Origin: Celeribacter litoreus
Lineage (GTDB): Bacteria; Pseudomonadota; Alphaproteobacteria; Rhodobacterales; Rhodobacteraceae
Assembly (NCBI RefSeq): GCF_020165855.1
Contig: NZ_JAIUFY010000001.1
Coordinates: 124,001-188,000 of the forward strand
Direction of reading: 5' to 3'
Length of the DNA stretch: 64,000 nucleotides
The notes under the pieces were generated by a model. The model was given only the letters and a program-made list of their open reading frames with translations. It ran no database searches and had not been told where the DNA came from. A program made the translations under genes and the position numbers. This document shows, piece after piece, positions 8,084 to 16,569 of this stretch (the first letter of the stretch is position 1; every line of letters begins with the position of its first letter).

Positions 8084-8837
8084 GGTAAGCCTCCAAGACT
8101 GCGCGATCTTCGCGGATTTCTTCGGGTGTGCCCTCGGCGATGCGCGCGCCTGCCGCCATCACGAGGATGCGGTCGGCGGCGGCCATCACGAGTTCCACCG
8201 CGTGTTCGATGAGCAGGATGCCCACCCCTTTTTCACCGGCGAGGCGATGAATGATCTCCATCATCTGCGCACGGGCCACGGGGGACAGACCCACAGCAGG
8301 TTCGTCGAGCAGTAGAACGGGCGGATCGGAGGCCACGGTGCGGACAATTTCCACGATCCGCTGCTGACCGCCGGACAGGTCCCCTGCCCGCGTGTCTGCC
8401 ATGTGATCCATCGACATGAGCTTCAACAGTTCACGTGCCCGGTGGATGTTCTCAGCCTCTGACTTGAGCGCCTTGGAGCGGCCCAGAAGGATGTCGAGGA
8501 ACGAGCCTTCGATCTGGGCGTGGAGTCCCGTCAGCACGTTTTCGAGAACCGTCAGCTCCGGGAACAACCCGCCGTTTTGAAAGGTGCGGCGGACGCCCTG
8601 TTCCGCGATCTCGTGCGGCGTGAGCGTGGTTAACTCCTGCCCCTTGAGATGAACCGTACCAGAGGTCGGCGTGACATAACCGGAGATCGCATTGAACAGC
8701 GTGGACTTGCCTGCACCGTTCGGTCCGATCACGGCACGCACAGCGCCTTCTTCTAAGGTGAAAGAAACGTCATCCAGAGCAGTGAGGCCGGAAAAGCGGA
8801 CGCTCAATCCGTTAACTTGCAGAAGTTCCGTCATCAC
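8070..8837 (-). CDS. livG: Branched-chain amino acid-type ABC importer ATPase LivG
   Basis: This 255-residue ATPase has Walker A GPNGAGKST, signature LSGGQQR, Walker B VLLLDEPAVGLSP and LIEHAVELV as the switch region typical of LivG. It pairs with LivF. It overlaps livM by 4 nt (ATGA) upstream and livF downstream, so all of these are translated from one mRNA. Confidence 0.93.
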   Translation of the reverse strand: MMTELLQVNGLSVRFSGLTALDDVSFTLEEGAVRAVIGPNGAGKSTLFNAISGYVTPTSGTVHLKGQELTTLTPHEIAEQGVRRTFQNGGLFPELTVLENVLTGLHAQIEGSFLDILLGRSKALKSEAENIHRARELLKLMSMDHMADTRAGDLSGGQQRIVEIVRTVASDPPVLLLDEPAVGLSPVARAQMMEIIHRLAGEKGVGILLIEHAVELVMAAADRILVMAAGARIAEGTPEEIREDRAVLEAYLGHS

Positions 8838-9817
8838 GACTCCTCCCGGTAATAGCGTTCAACGAAGATGGGCGAGAGACGGCGCAGGAGGCTTGCGAGA
8901 CCCATCGGCATAGCGACCAGAACGGCGGCGACAATCAGGCCGAAGAACAGTTCTTCCATGCCGGGGAATGCCCGGAGGTATTCCGGCAAGGCCGTGAGGA
9001 TTACGGCGCCGAGAACCGCCCCAAGGACAGAGCCGAGGCCCCCGACCAGCACCATCGCGAAGGACGCGATCAGATGCAGCATGCCGAAGCTTTCGGGGAA
9101 GACGTGCCCCACATGGCGGGCAAACAACGCACCTGCACAGCCCACAACGAAGCCGGACCAGATAAAGGTCGTCAGGATCACCCGCGCGGTTGGGATGGCG
9201 AGAGAGGCCGTGGCCACTTCGTTTTCGCGGACGGCCATAACGGCGCGACCAAAGCGAGATCGCAGGAGGTTCAGCGTGGCTTTGACAAGAACGACCGTCA
9301 CCGCGAGGAAGATGTAGAATTTCAGCGTATCGTCGCTCAGCGAGATGCCGAACATGGTTTCGCGCGGCAGAGGCAGACCGTCAGTGCCACCGGTCAGAGG
9401 CTTGGTATGCAGATAGGCCCAACGCATCAGCTCACCAAAGGCCAGCGTAATGATCGCGAGGTAGTAGGAGCGGATGCCGCGCAGGGCTGCGGATGACGCA
9501 AGGAACCCGCCAAGCGCCCCGAGGGCACCCGCGAGAGGGATGGTCATGATCCACGGCAGGCCCATCTTGGCCGAGAGGATCGCGGAGGCATAGGCACCGA
9601 TCCCGAAAAACGCGGTGTTGGCAAAGGCGAGTTGGCCGAGGTTCCCGATCACGAGCGTGAAGCCCAGCGTCACGAGGATCGAGATGAGCATCCCGTTGAT
9701 GATGAATTGCGTGTAGGCGTTGGTCGCCAGAGGCGTGAGCAACAGCAGAACGGGGACGGCCCAGAAAAGCCATGTGCGAAGACTGCGTTGGCGGGAGGAA
9801 GGCATAGTCGTACTCAT
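8834..9817 (-). CDS. livM: Branched-chain amino acid-type ABC importer permease LivM
   Basis: This 327-residue inner-membrane permease has about 8-10 hydrophobic segments. Family patterns are visible: GNLGQLAFANTAFFGIGAYA near residue 58, YYLAIITLAFGELMRW, and the late cytoplasmic coupling stretch RAVMAVRENEVATASLAIP. It forms the translocation pore with LivH. The gene lies 4 bp downstream of livH. Confidence 0.93.
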   Translation of the reverse strand: MSTTMPSSRQRSLRTWLFWAVPVLLLLTPLATNAYTQFIINGMLISILVTLGFTLVIGNLGQLAFANTAFFGIGAYASAILSAKMGLPWIMTIPLAGALGALGGFLASSAALRGIRSYYLAIITLAFGELMRWAYLHTKPLTGGTDGLPLPRETMFGISLSDDTLKFYIFLAVTVVLVKATLNLLRSRFGRAVMAVRENEVATASLAIPTARVILTTFIWSGFVVGCAGALFARHVGHVFPESFGMLHLIASFAMVLVGGLGSVLGAVLGAVILTALPEYLRAFPGMEELFFGLIVAAVLVAMPMGLASLLRRLSPIFVERYYREES

Positions 9818-9821
9818 GTTC

Positions 9822-10691
9822 TTACACCTTCACCACGGCTTTGCGGCCAAAGAGACCATGTGGGCGAATGAAGAGCACCAGCACGATGACCACGTAGGCG
9901 GTGATCTCGATCAGGGCGCTGTCGATGTAGGCGCCGGCATATTGCTCAGCCAGACCCAGAAGGATACCACCGAGGACCGCGCCGCCGAGCGAGCCGAAGC
10001 CGCCAAGCGTCATCGCCGCAAAGCCCTTGATCAAAAAGGACGCGCCCAGATCGGGGTGCAGGAGAGAGATCGGTGCAACGAGGATGCCACCCAGAGCACC
10101 AAGTGCGGCCCCGACACCCCAGCTAAAATCGTTGAAACGTTCGACGTTCAGGCCGATGAGGCGGGCGCCACGCGGGCTTTGGTAGACCGCCTGCACCATC
10201 TTGCCGAGGTCGGTAAGGCCCAGCAGGCCAAAGAAGACCACCAAGAGGACAAAGACCGTCCCGATGATAAAGACCGCATCGCCGGTGATCACGAGGTTGC
10301 CGAGAAAGATCGGCTCGATGTCGAAAACTGGCGGCATGGGGAGCACTTCGCGGCCCCAGACCATCCGCGCGATCCCGCGCAGGATGTAGCCCGCAGAGAT
10401 ACACATGAGCGCCAACCCGATGTGCGGGCCACCCCGGATAGGACGGATCAGACCTTTGCTGAAGAATACCCCCAGCACGAACATGGCGAGCATCGCAAGC
10501 ACCGCCGCAGGGAGAAAGGCAATCCCCGCAAGCACCACCAGCACGTAGGAGAGAAAGGCCCCTGCCATAACGAAGTCGCCATGACCAAAGTTCACAACCG
10601 TGGTCGAGCGATAGACGACGGTCAGAGAGAGGGCGATGAGGGCATAGATAGCCCCTTGGGCGAATCCGCCCAATGTCAGCTGCATCAGCAT
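9822..10691 (-). CDS. livH: Branched-chain amino acid-type ABC importer permease LivH
   Basis: This permease has 289 residues from ATG 10691, which follows an AAGGAGTAAT ribosome site. An in-frame start further upstream would run through the intercistronic hairpin and lacks such a site. The N-terminus reads MLMQLTLGGFAQGAIYALIA, and the coupling motif MVQAVYQSPRGARLIGLNV is present. It partners LivM. Confidence 0.93.
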   Translation of the reverse strand: MLMQLTLGGFAQGAIYALIALSLTVVYRSTTVVNFGHGDFVMAGAFLSYVLVVLAGIAFLPAAVLAMLAMFVLGVFFSKGLIRPIRGGPHIGLALMCISAGYILRGIARMVWGREVLPMPPVFDIEPIFLGNLVITGDAVFIIGTVFVLLVVFFGLLGLTDLGKMVQAVYQSPRGARLIGLNVERFNDFSWGVGAALGALGGILVAPISLLHPDLGASFLIKGFAAMTLGGFGSLGGAVLGGILLGLAEQYAGAYIDSALIEITAYVVIVLVLFIRPHGLFGRKAVVKV

Positions 10692-10713
10692 CGGTATTAC
10701 TCCTTGAAAAGGC

Positions 10714-10733
10714 CCGGCGCACAAGCGCGCCGG
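10714..10733 (-). terminator. Intercistronic hairpin between binding-protein gene and livH
   Basis: CCGGCGC and GCGCCGG form a perfect 7-bp stem with a 6-nt loop between the binding-protein stop and the livH ribosome site. There is no T-run. Such hairpins commonly stabilise the binding-protein part of the mRNA, giving more binding protein than permease. Confidence 0.5.
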
Positions 10734-10755
10734 AGCCTGTCAGTCGGGGAGGAAA

Positions 10756-11934
10756 TTAGTAGGTCTGACCCCAGGCTTTCAGAACGGTCGGCTCGCCGTC
10801 AACGAAACCTGCGACCGCAGAGCCTTTGACACCCTGGTGATCTTCGGGCGTCCACGTGATCGGATCAGAGAGGATGCCAGTGTCAAAATTACGGACCTCT
10901 TCAAGAGCCGCCATCAGTTTGGAACGCGTGAGATCCGGACCCACGGCTTCAAGTGCGGAGACCAGAGCCTCGGCGGAGCCGATGGAAACGAAGGAGAAGG
11001 TCGAAAGCTCTTCGTCCGGGTAGTATTCGTGGATCATATCAGCCCACGGGGTCATTTTTTCGCCGTCAAGATTGTCTACATAGGAGTGGATTACGTAGTA
11101 GTTTTTGACAGTCTCGAAGTCACCCGTGCGCTTGAGCGTGTTCTCGAGGTCGGTGCCTGCGGTGCCCATCACGGGGATATCACCCATACCGTATTTCTTC
11201 AGATCGCGCAGGAAGATGGCCGTTTCCGCCTCATAAAGTGCGGCGATGATGAAATCAGGTTTTTCTTGGCGCAGTTTCAGAACCTGAGCGGTGGCATCGG
11301 TCTGTCCACGTTCCATGGTGAGTTCGAGCGACGGATCAACACCGTTTTCCTTGAGATAGTCACGAGCCGGGTTGGAATAGCTGTGCGCCCAGTCGTTTGA
11401 GTGTTCGATGATTGCAACATTCTTGGTGTCCGGCTTGGACAGCACGAAGGCGGCCATGGCGTGGCCATTCGCGCTACCCGTCGGGACACCGTGGAAGATG
11501 TTCTCAGCAAGAGGCGTCGAGATGGAGTCACTCACGGCGTGGGCAACGATCCACGGCAGACCCGCCTCTTCGATGGTCGGGCGCAGAGCCAGAGCCACAC
11601 CGGAGCAGGAATTGCCCTGAAGCATAAAGACCTCATCTTGGGAGATCAGTTTCTTCGCCGCTGCGAGGCCTTTTGCACTGTCACACGCGGTGTCTTCTTG
11701 GACAGCGACAAGCTTGCGGCCATGAACGCCTCCTTCTGCGTTGACCTTCTCATAATAGGCCATCATGCCGATCAGGGCTTTGCTGTAGGACGAGGCGTTA
11801 CCAGAAAACGGCCCCATCACACCGATTGTGATGGCATCGTCCGTGAGACCCTGGGTTTCCCAAGCGTCGTCTTGTGCGAAAGCAGGTGCCGCGACCAGCG
11901 TCGCTGCAGTGAGTAGAGAAGTAAGTTTAATCAT
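10756..11934 (-). CDS. Periplasmic binding protein of the Liv-type importer
   Basis: The protein has 392 residues, with a signal peptide (MIKLTSLLTAATLVAAPAFA) cleaved before QDDAW. The fold is type I periplasmic binding (Peripla_BP_6/LivJ-like), opening ITIGVMGPFSGNASSYSKAL. Two cysteines (ACDSAKG and NSCSGV) probably form the family's conserved disulfide. The ligand cannot be told from sequence. It is the first structural gene after the TetR regulator and is followed by the permease and ATPase genes. Confidence 0.92.
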   Translation of the reverse strand: MIKLTSLLTAATLVAAPAFAQDDAWETQGLTDDAITIGVMGPFSGNASSYSKALIGMMAYYEKVNAEGGVHGRKLVAVQEDTACDSAKGLAAAKKLISQDEVFMLQGNSCSGVALALRPTIEEAGLPWIVAHAVSDSISTPLAENIFHGVPTGSANGHAMAAFVLSKPDTKNVAIIEHSNDWAHSYSNPARDYLKENGVDPSLELTMERGQTDATAQVLKLRQEKPDFIIAALYEAETAIFLRDLKKYGMGDIPVMGTAGTDLENTLKRTGDFETVKNYYVIHSYVDNLDGEKMTPWADMIHEYYPDEELSTFSFVSIGSAEALVSALEAVGPDLTRSKLMAALEEVRNFDTGILSDPITWTPEDHQGVKGSAVAGFVDGEPTVLKAWGQTY

Positions 11935-12010
11935 GCGTCACTCCTGTTGGACGTTTTTGTTGGACTGCGGCTTTTTACCGCTTTTGGTTATAAGTCGACC
12001 CCATTTAGAT

Positions 12011-12028
12011 ACCGACTAACTTGTTTGT
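12011..12028. promoter_or_regulatory. Candidate TetR operator upstream of the Liv operon
   Basis: ACCGACTAACTTGTTTGT is an imperfect palindrome (AC..AC.A..T.GT..GT) in the space before the binding-protein gene. It matches 12 of 18 positions with a site just upstream of the TetR gene. Confidence 0.4.
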
Positions 12029-12062
12029 TTTATAGTCTGCGGAAACCGATACGTATGTCCGG

Positions 12063-12689
12063 TTACTGCGCGCTTTTGGCTGGCTGCACGTGGCTCGCCA
12101 ACATCGTTTTCAAAGCCATGAGCATCTCGCGGAAATAGGCCTCATCGCGGCGCAACACCGCCTGCACGGCCATTCCCCGAAACACGTTCAGCGCCAAATT
12201 CAGCGCAACTTTAGACGTGATGACATCCGGGTTAAGCGCGACGAATGTCTCAGTCCAAATCCTTTCGAACCTTTGGTGAAGGTCGATGATCAGCGGCGAA
12301 AGCTGTTCACGAAGCTCCGTGTCGCCACGCGCCGCTACGATGATTTCCAACGACGAATAGAACCAGTCGCCGTGCAACACTTCTTCCCAGACGGCTTCAA
12401 AGAACTTGTCGTAATCCAAGTCGCCGTTGTTCAGATCGGCAGCCAGCACTTCGAGCCGGGATGCAAAGTTGCCGAACATCTCTTCGGTTGCGGCCACAAT
12501 CAGCGCCATTTTGCTGGGATAATGATGTGTCTGCGCTCCGCGAGACACGCCCGCACGCTTGGCGATTCCAGCGGTGCTGGTGTTGGCATATCCAACTTCC
12601 ATAAGCATCTTTACCGTCGCAGAAAGAAGCAATCTGCGGGTTTCGGCGCTGCGCTGATCTTGTGTACGGCGTGTTGCTACAGTCATCAT
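12063..12689 (-). CDS. TetR-family regulator of the Liv-type operon
   Basis: The protein has 208 residues from ATG 12689. The N-terminal helix-turn-helix is clear at residues about 10-58: STAGIAKRAGVSRGAQTHHY followed by PSKMALI. The C-terminal half is an all-helical ligand-binding and dimerisation domain. A TTG start at 12734 is possible, but it would place a candidate operator inside the gene. The gene precedes the importer in the same orientation, so it probably represses the operon and itself until the imported compound or a derivative binds. Confidence 0.88.
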   Translation of the reverse strand: MMTVATRRTQDQRSAETRRLLLSATVKMLMEVGYANTSTAGIAKRAGVSRGAQTHHYPSKMALIVAATEEMFGNFASRLEVLAADLNNGDLDYDKFFEAVWEEVLHGDWFYSSLEIIVAARGDTELREQLSPLIIDLHQRFERIWTETFVALNPDVITSKVALNLALNVFRGMAVQAVLRRDEAYFREMLMALKTMLASHVQPAKSAQ

Positions 12690-12699
12690 TCCCTCACTT

Positions 12700-12717
12700 A
12701 CAAACAGACTGATTGGT
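12700..12717. promoter_or_regulatory. Candidate TetR autoregulatory operator
   Basis: On the minus strand this reads ACCAATCAGTCTGTTTGT, 11 bp before the chosen TetR start. It shares ACC.A..A...TGTTTGT with the site at 12011-12028. Confidence 0.35.
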
Positions 12718-12828
12718 TTTTTTGATTCAATCAAGCCCCCATGTGAGGTTCTTTAGATTCAGGCTTGAATTCGGAAAATTTGCACAAAAAACCAGCAAAA
12801 CCGTCCAAATTACGGAGAAAAGCAGGCC

Positions 12829-13239
12829 TCAACGCCCGAGCGTCGCGCGCACTGTGCCTTCCGCAACGTGTCGAAAGGCCCAATTCCGGCTGGCGAAGAA
12901 TGTGACCATAGCGGCAACACCCGTCGACAATAGCAGCGAAGAGACCTGCGACAAACTCGACGACCAGACCAGAAATCCCAAAATCGTCTCGTTCACGACG
13001 AACCCACTACAGGCGACCACGATGAAGCGTCTGAGCGAGGTCCCCATCTCTTTCTCCTGATCCGCGAAGGAAAAGCCGTAGTGCCCCATAAAACTGATCA
13101 CAAACGCGATCAGGAAAGAAACCGGGTTAGACGCAAGTGCGGGCCAGCCCGAGTGAATGAGAGTCGCGCCGATAAGCATGTGGACGAGTGTCGCGAGTGC
13201 GCCAACAAATCCAAATCGCAAGAGTTGGATCAACATCAT
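12829..13239 (-). CDS. GtrA-family membrane protein
   Basis: This 136-residue protein has four predicted membrane helices and the GtrA pattern LLRFGFVGALATLVHMLIG at the N-terminus, then SFLIAFVISFMGHYGFSF. GtrA proteins are thought to flip or assist polyprenyl-phosphate-linked sugars across the inner membrane. It is the last gene of a three-gene operon, 2 bp after the GT2 gene. Confidence 0.88.
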   Translation of the reverse strand: MMLIQLLRFGFVGALATLVHMLIGATLIHSGWPALASNPVSFLIAFVISFMGHYGFSFADQEKEMGTSLRRFIVVACSGFVVNETILGFLVWSSSLSQVSSLLLSTGVAAMVTFFASRNWAFRHVAEGTVRATLGR

Positions 13240-13241
13240 CT

Positions 13242-14231
13242 TCAGGACTTCTTCTGGCTATGCGTTTCCGCGACGATGAAACCGGGACGCCCTTTGACCT
13301 CGATAAAGACGCGGGCGAGATACTCACCGAGGACGCCGATGGAGATAAGCTGCACGCCCCCCAAGAGGAAAAGCGCCACGGCAAGCGTCGACCAACCCGG
13401 CACATCAATGCCAAAGATCATCGTCTTCGCGGCAATATAGATCCCGTATAGGATAGATAGGACGGCGACACCCATGCCGATCAGCGTCCAGACACGCAGA
13501 GGCCAGTTCGTAAACGACGTCATGCCGGTCAGCCCGAGCTTCATAAGGCCCCGAAATCCGAATTTGGATTTCCCGCCTGCGCGTTGCTCCAACTCAATCG
13601 GGATGGACATGGATCGGAAACCAACCCAGCCATAGAGCCCTTTCATGAAGCGGTTGCGTTCGGGAAGGCTACACAACGCATCGACCACGCGGCGGTCCAG
13701 AAGGCGAAAGTCGCGTGCGTCGGCAGGGATTTCAGCTTCACTGCCAAGGTTCAGCATTTTGTAGAAAACATGGGTGAAGAGACGTTTGAGGCGTGGTTCA
13801 TCTTCTCGGTGGGCCCGCACGGTATAGACAACTTCAAAGCCTTCAGACCGGTGTTTGAGCATGGTGGCCACGTGGTGCAGCGGTTCCTGTAGATCGGCAT
13901 CAAGGATCACGACGCTTTCACCGGTGGAGGCCTCTAGCCCCGCCATGATCGCCTGCTCCTTGCCGAAGTTGCGCGACAGGCGGAGAACTCGAAGCGGCGT
14001 GTCGGCTGCCATCATCTTCGCCCGTTCGAATGTGGTATCCGAGCTACCGTCATCCACCACGATGATTTCGTAGGACCGGACTAGGGTCAGAGCTTCCTCG
14101 TCAACACGTCGGATCGTCTCCGCAATGTTTTCTTCTTCGTTGAAGGCAGGAATGACGAAAGAAAGTTCCGGGACTCTGTGAGGTTCGATCGCCAGTTCGA
14201 CCTCATGGAGCGGGATTGCGGCCAGTTTCAT
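13242..14231 (-). CDS. Family 2 glycosyltransferase (GtrB/ArnC/DPM1-like)
   Basis: This 329-residue protein has an N-terminal GT-A domain: LSFVIPAFNEEENI, IIVVDDGSSDTT and the metal-binding DADLQEP. A C-terminal pair of membrane helices follows (TLIGMGVAVLSILYGIYIA and STLAVALFLLGGVQLISIG). Such enzymes attach a sugar to undecaprenyl phosphate. With the GtrA and GT39 neighbours, the product is presumably a lipid-linked sugar used outside the inner membrane. The start overlaps the GT39 stop by 4 nt. Confidence 0.92.
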   Translation of the reverse strand: MKLAAIPLHEVELAIEPHRVPELSFVIPAFNEEENIAETIRRVDEEALTLVRSYEIIVVDDGSSDTTFERAKMMAADTPLRVLRLSRNFGKEQAIMAGLEASTGESVVILDADLQEPLHHVATMLKHRSEGFEVVYTVRAHREDEPRLKRLFTHVFYKMLNLGSEAEIPADARDFRLLDRRVVDALCSLPERNRFMKGLYGWVGFRSMSIPIELEQRAGGKSKFGFRGLMKLGLTGMTSFTNWPLRVWTLIGMGVAVLSILYGIYIAAKTMIFGIDVPGWSTLAVALFLLGGVQLISIGVLGEYLARVFIEVKGRPGFIVAETHSQKKS

Positions 14232-15751
14232 TGCTTTTCTCCCGAGGCAGACCGCTCGACGAATAGAAAGTCACGGCCGAATTTTCCTTGATTAGTGAAA
14301 TCATCCTCCAGACTTGCGGAGACGCCTTTGAGGGCATCAGGTCGGACGATGAGCGCATCTCTCACCCCGTTGGCGCCCAAAGCGGCAATCGCATCTTGGT
14401 CGGAAATCACTGGCACCTGACCGGCAGAGTAGAATTCGGTCGAGAAGCTCCGGCGTCCCCAATAGTTGAGATGCATCGCCGGATCGATCTGGTCAGCCTC
14501 CGCAACCATTGCCTTTTGCGACTTCAGTCTGAGCGTGTCCGGCGAAACATGCGACAACACGGTGATCGCGAGGAACAGCCCCCCGACAAGGAGGAGCGAA
14601 CCCGCGAACGCCGCCTTTGTTATACGACTCGGCGCGCCCTGAACCGACGCCCAGAGGGATACGAGCAACAGGACCGTGGCAGGAATTGCCGGCAGAGTAT
14701 ATGCGGCAAGGATGTTGGCGGAAGGAGTGAACAGCAGCATAGGTGCCAGCGCCCAGAGCAGGAGATAGCTATACCAACCGCGCTCATCACCGGTCACGAC
14801 CACCGCGACGCTCTTCCCACGCAAAAGAAGCCAACCCGCAAAGACTGTCCAAGGCATGAAGGCCCCGAGCCAATCGATCCAGATTTGCCCCTTCGCCCGT
14901 GCATGGCCAGTCCCATAGAGATCCCCATCCCAGCCAGGAACGGTGAACCGTTCAAAGTGCTCGCCGATGATGAAGTAGTTCAGGAAGCCGGGTGTCTTGA
15001 TCTCTGCGGCAATATACCAAGGCAGCGTGAGCACGAGCATTAGCGCGGTGCCCGTGAGCCAAGGCAGAGCCTTGAGCGACGACCAGCGACGTCCGATCAG
15101 TATCCAGAGGGTGATGGGCATGAGCGTCAGCACGAAGGCGACCGGCCCTTTTGCCAGCAACCCGACCGCGAGGCCTACAAAGAACAGGTGCCCCCAGACC
15201 CGCACTGCAGACGGGTTCGTTACCTGCGTATAGAAAGCGACCATGCTCAGCGTGATACCAAGCGTCATCACCATATCTGTCATGACAAAGGCAGATGCAC
15301 CGAAGAAGAGCGCAGAGGAGAAGAGCGCCACGATGGCTAAGAGTGCCTCGTCCTTGCCGACATGCCGTTTCATAAACGTGCCTGTAAGACCGAGAGACGC
15401 GAGTCCCGTCAGATAGATAAAGGCACGCCCCCCGAATTCACCCACACCGAACACCTTCATCCCCAGCGCAGAGAGCCACGTGTGGAGCGGCGGCTTCCCC
15501 CAGAACGGAACACCATAATCAAATTGCGGCGTGATCCAGTCGCCTGTCTCAACCATCTTTCGTGCGATCTCGGCATACCGCGCCTCTGTGGTATCCGTGA
15601 ACGGCAGCCACATCATGAATAGGACGCGGATGACGAACAGCGCGAAAATCGCTGTGATCAGAAACCTGCGATCAGAAAGAGCGAGCTTGAATGGGGTTCG
15701 ACTGCCAATGGAACGGGAATTAATCGGGATATCGGTATTGAGCGCGACCAT
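14228..15751 (-). CDS. GT39 (ArnT/PMT-like) membrane glycosyltransferase
   Basis: This protein has 507 residues from ATG 15751, which follows AAGAGGA. The first periplasmic loop carries DTTEARYAEIARKM, the acidic catalytic loop of ArnT-type GT-C enzymes. About 11-12 membrane helices follow. These enzymes move a sugar from undecaprenyl phosphate onto lipid A or another envelope acceptor in the periplasm. It heads an operon with GT2 and GtrA genes, and a response regulator is transcribed divergently 146 bp away. That arrangement recalls the PmrAB-arn type of regulated lipid A modification, but the sugar and acceptor are unknown. Confidence 0.88.
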   Translation of the reverse strand: MVALNTDIPINSRSIGSRTPFKLALSDRRFLITAIFALFVIRVLFMMWLPFTDTTEARYAEIARKMVETGDWITPQFDYGVPFWGKPPLHTWLSALGMKVFGVGEFGGRAFIYLTGLASLGLTGTFMKRHVGKDEALLAIVALFSSALFFGASAFVMTDMVMTLGITLSMVAFYTQVTNPSAVRVWGHLFFVGLAVGLLAKGPVAFVLTLMPITLWILIGRRWSSLKALPWLTGTALMLVLTLPWYIAAEIKTPGFLNYFIIGEHFERFTVPGWDGDLYGTGHARAKGQIWIDWLGAFMPWTVFAGWLLLRGKSVAVVVTGDERGWYSYLLLWALAPMLLFTPSANILAAYTLPAIPATVLLLVSLWASVQGAPSRITKAAFAGSLLLVGGLFLAITVLSHVSPDTLRLKSQKAMVAEADQIDPAMHLNYWGRRSFSTEFYSAGQVPVISDQDAIAALGANGVRDALIVRPDALKGVSASLEDDFTNQGKFGRDFLFVERSASGEKQ

Positions 15752-15897
15752 GTTGTCCTCTTGGAACTTCTTGCGCTCAGTTAGGACCGCCAACCTGACC
15801 TGCGGGTGGGCGTAACTATACCGATTGGTAATGTTGCAGCCATGGCGTGCCGGGACGTTACAGAGTAATCTCCCGCCACCATTCGAAAGTGAGCACC

Positions 15898-16569
15898 ATG
15901 CGCGTTCTGATCGTAGAAGATGACCAAGAAACAGCGGACTACATCTGCACCAGCCTACGGGAGCTCGGGCACATGTACGAACATGCGGCGGATGGAAAGA
16001 CCGGATTTCTCAGTGCGCTCGATAGTGATTTCGACGTCATGGTGATCGATCGCATGTTGCCGGGGCTCGACGGATTGTCGCTCGTCAAGTCGATCCGGAG
16101 CGCCGACGTGACCACCCCGATCATTTTTCTCAGCGCCATGGGCAACATCAACGACCGTGTCGACGGCCTCGAAGCGGGCGCCGACGACTATCTGGTCAAG
16201 CCCTTCGCCTTCTCCGAACTCTCTGCCCGTCTCGCCGCCTTGGCACGCAGGCCACCGATGCAGGCCGAAGAAACCAAACTGCGGCTCGACGATCTGGAGA
16301 TCGACCTGATCAAACACACAGTCGTCAGGGCCGGTGTGCCAATTCAGGTGCAGCCTCGTGAATTTCGGCTACTGACCTATCTCATGCGCAATGCCGATCG
16401 GGTCGTCACACGGACGATGCTGCTCGAGGCCGTCTGGGATTTCCACTTCGATCCGAAGACAAATGTGGTCGAAACGCACATCAGCAGGTTGAGAAACAAG
16501 ATCGATAAGTCCTTTGACCGTCAGTTGATCCATACCGTGCGCGGATCCGGGTATAGCATGCATGTTTAA
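15898..16569 (+). CDS. OmpR-family response regulator
   Basis: This 223-residue regulator has a receiver domain at residues 1-118 with the acidic pair EDD at 7-9, phospho-acceptor Asp51 (MVIDRMLPG), the conserved Thr/Ser region IIFLSA and Lys near 101 (YLVKPF). The C-terminal winged helix ends in VETHISRLRNKID and VRGSGYSM. ATG 15898 is chosen because it begins directly with MRVLIVEDD. It is followed by an overlapping histidine kinase, and the divergent glycosylation operon is a likely target. Confidence 0.93.
   Translation: MRVLIVEDDQETADYICTSLRELGHMYEHAADGKTGFLSALDSDFDVMVIDRMLPGLDGLSLVKSIRSADVTTPIIFLSAMGNINDRVDGLEAGADDYLVKPFAFSELSARLAALARRPPMQAEETKLRLDDLEIDLIKHTVVRAGVPIQVQPREFRLLTYLMRNADRVVTRTMLLEAVWDFHFDPKTNVVETHISRLRNKIDKSFDRQLIHTVRGSGYSMHV

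Noticed and set aside
12690-12734. TTG start at 12734 for the TetR gene
   Set aside because: The added residues are not part of the TetR fold and would cover the likely operator.
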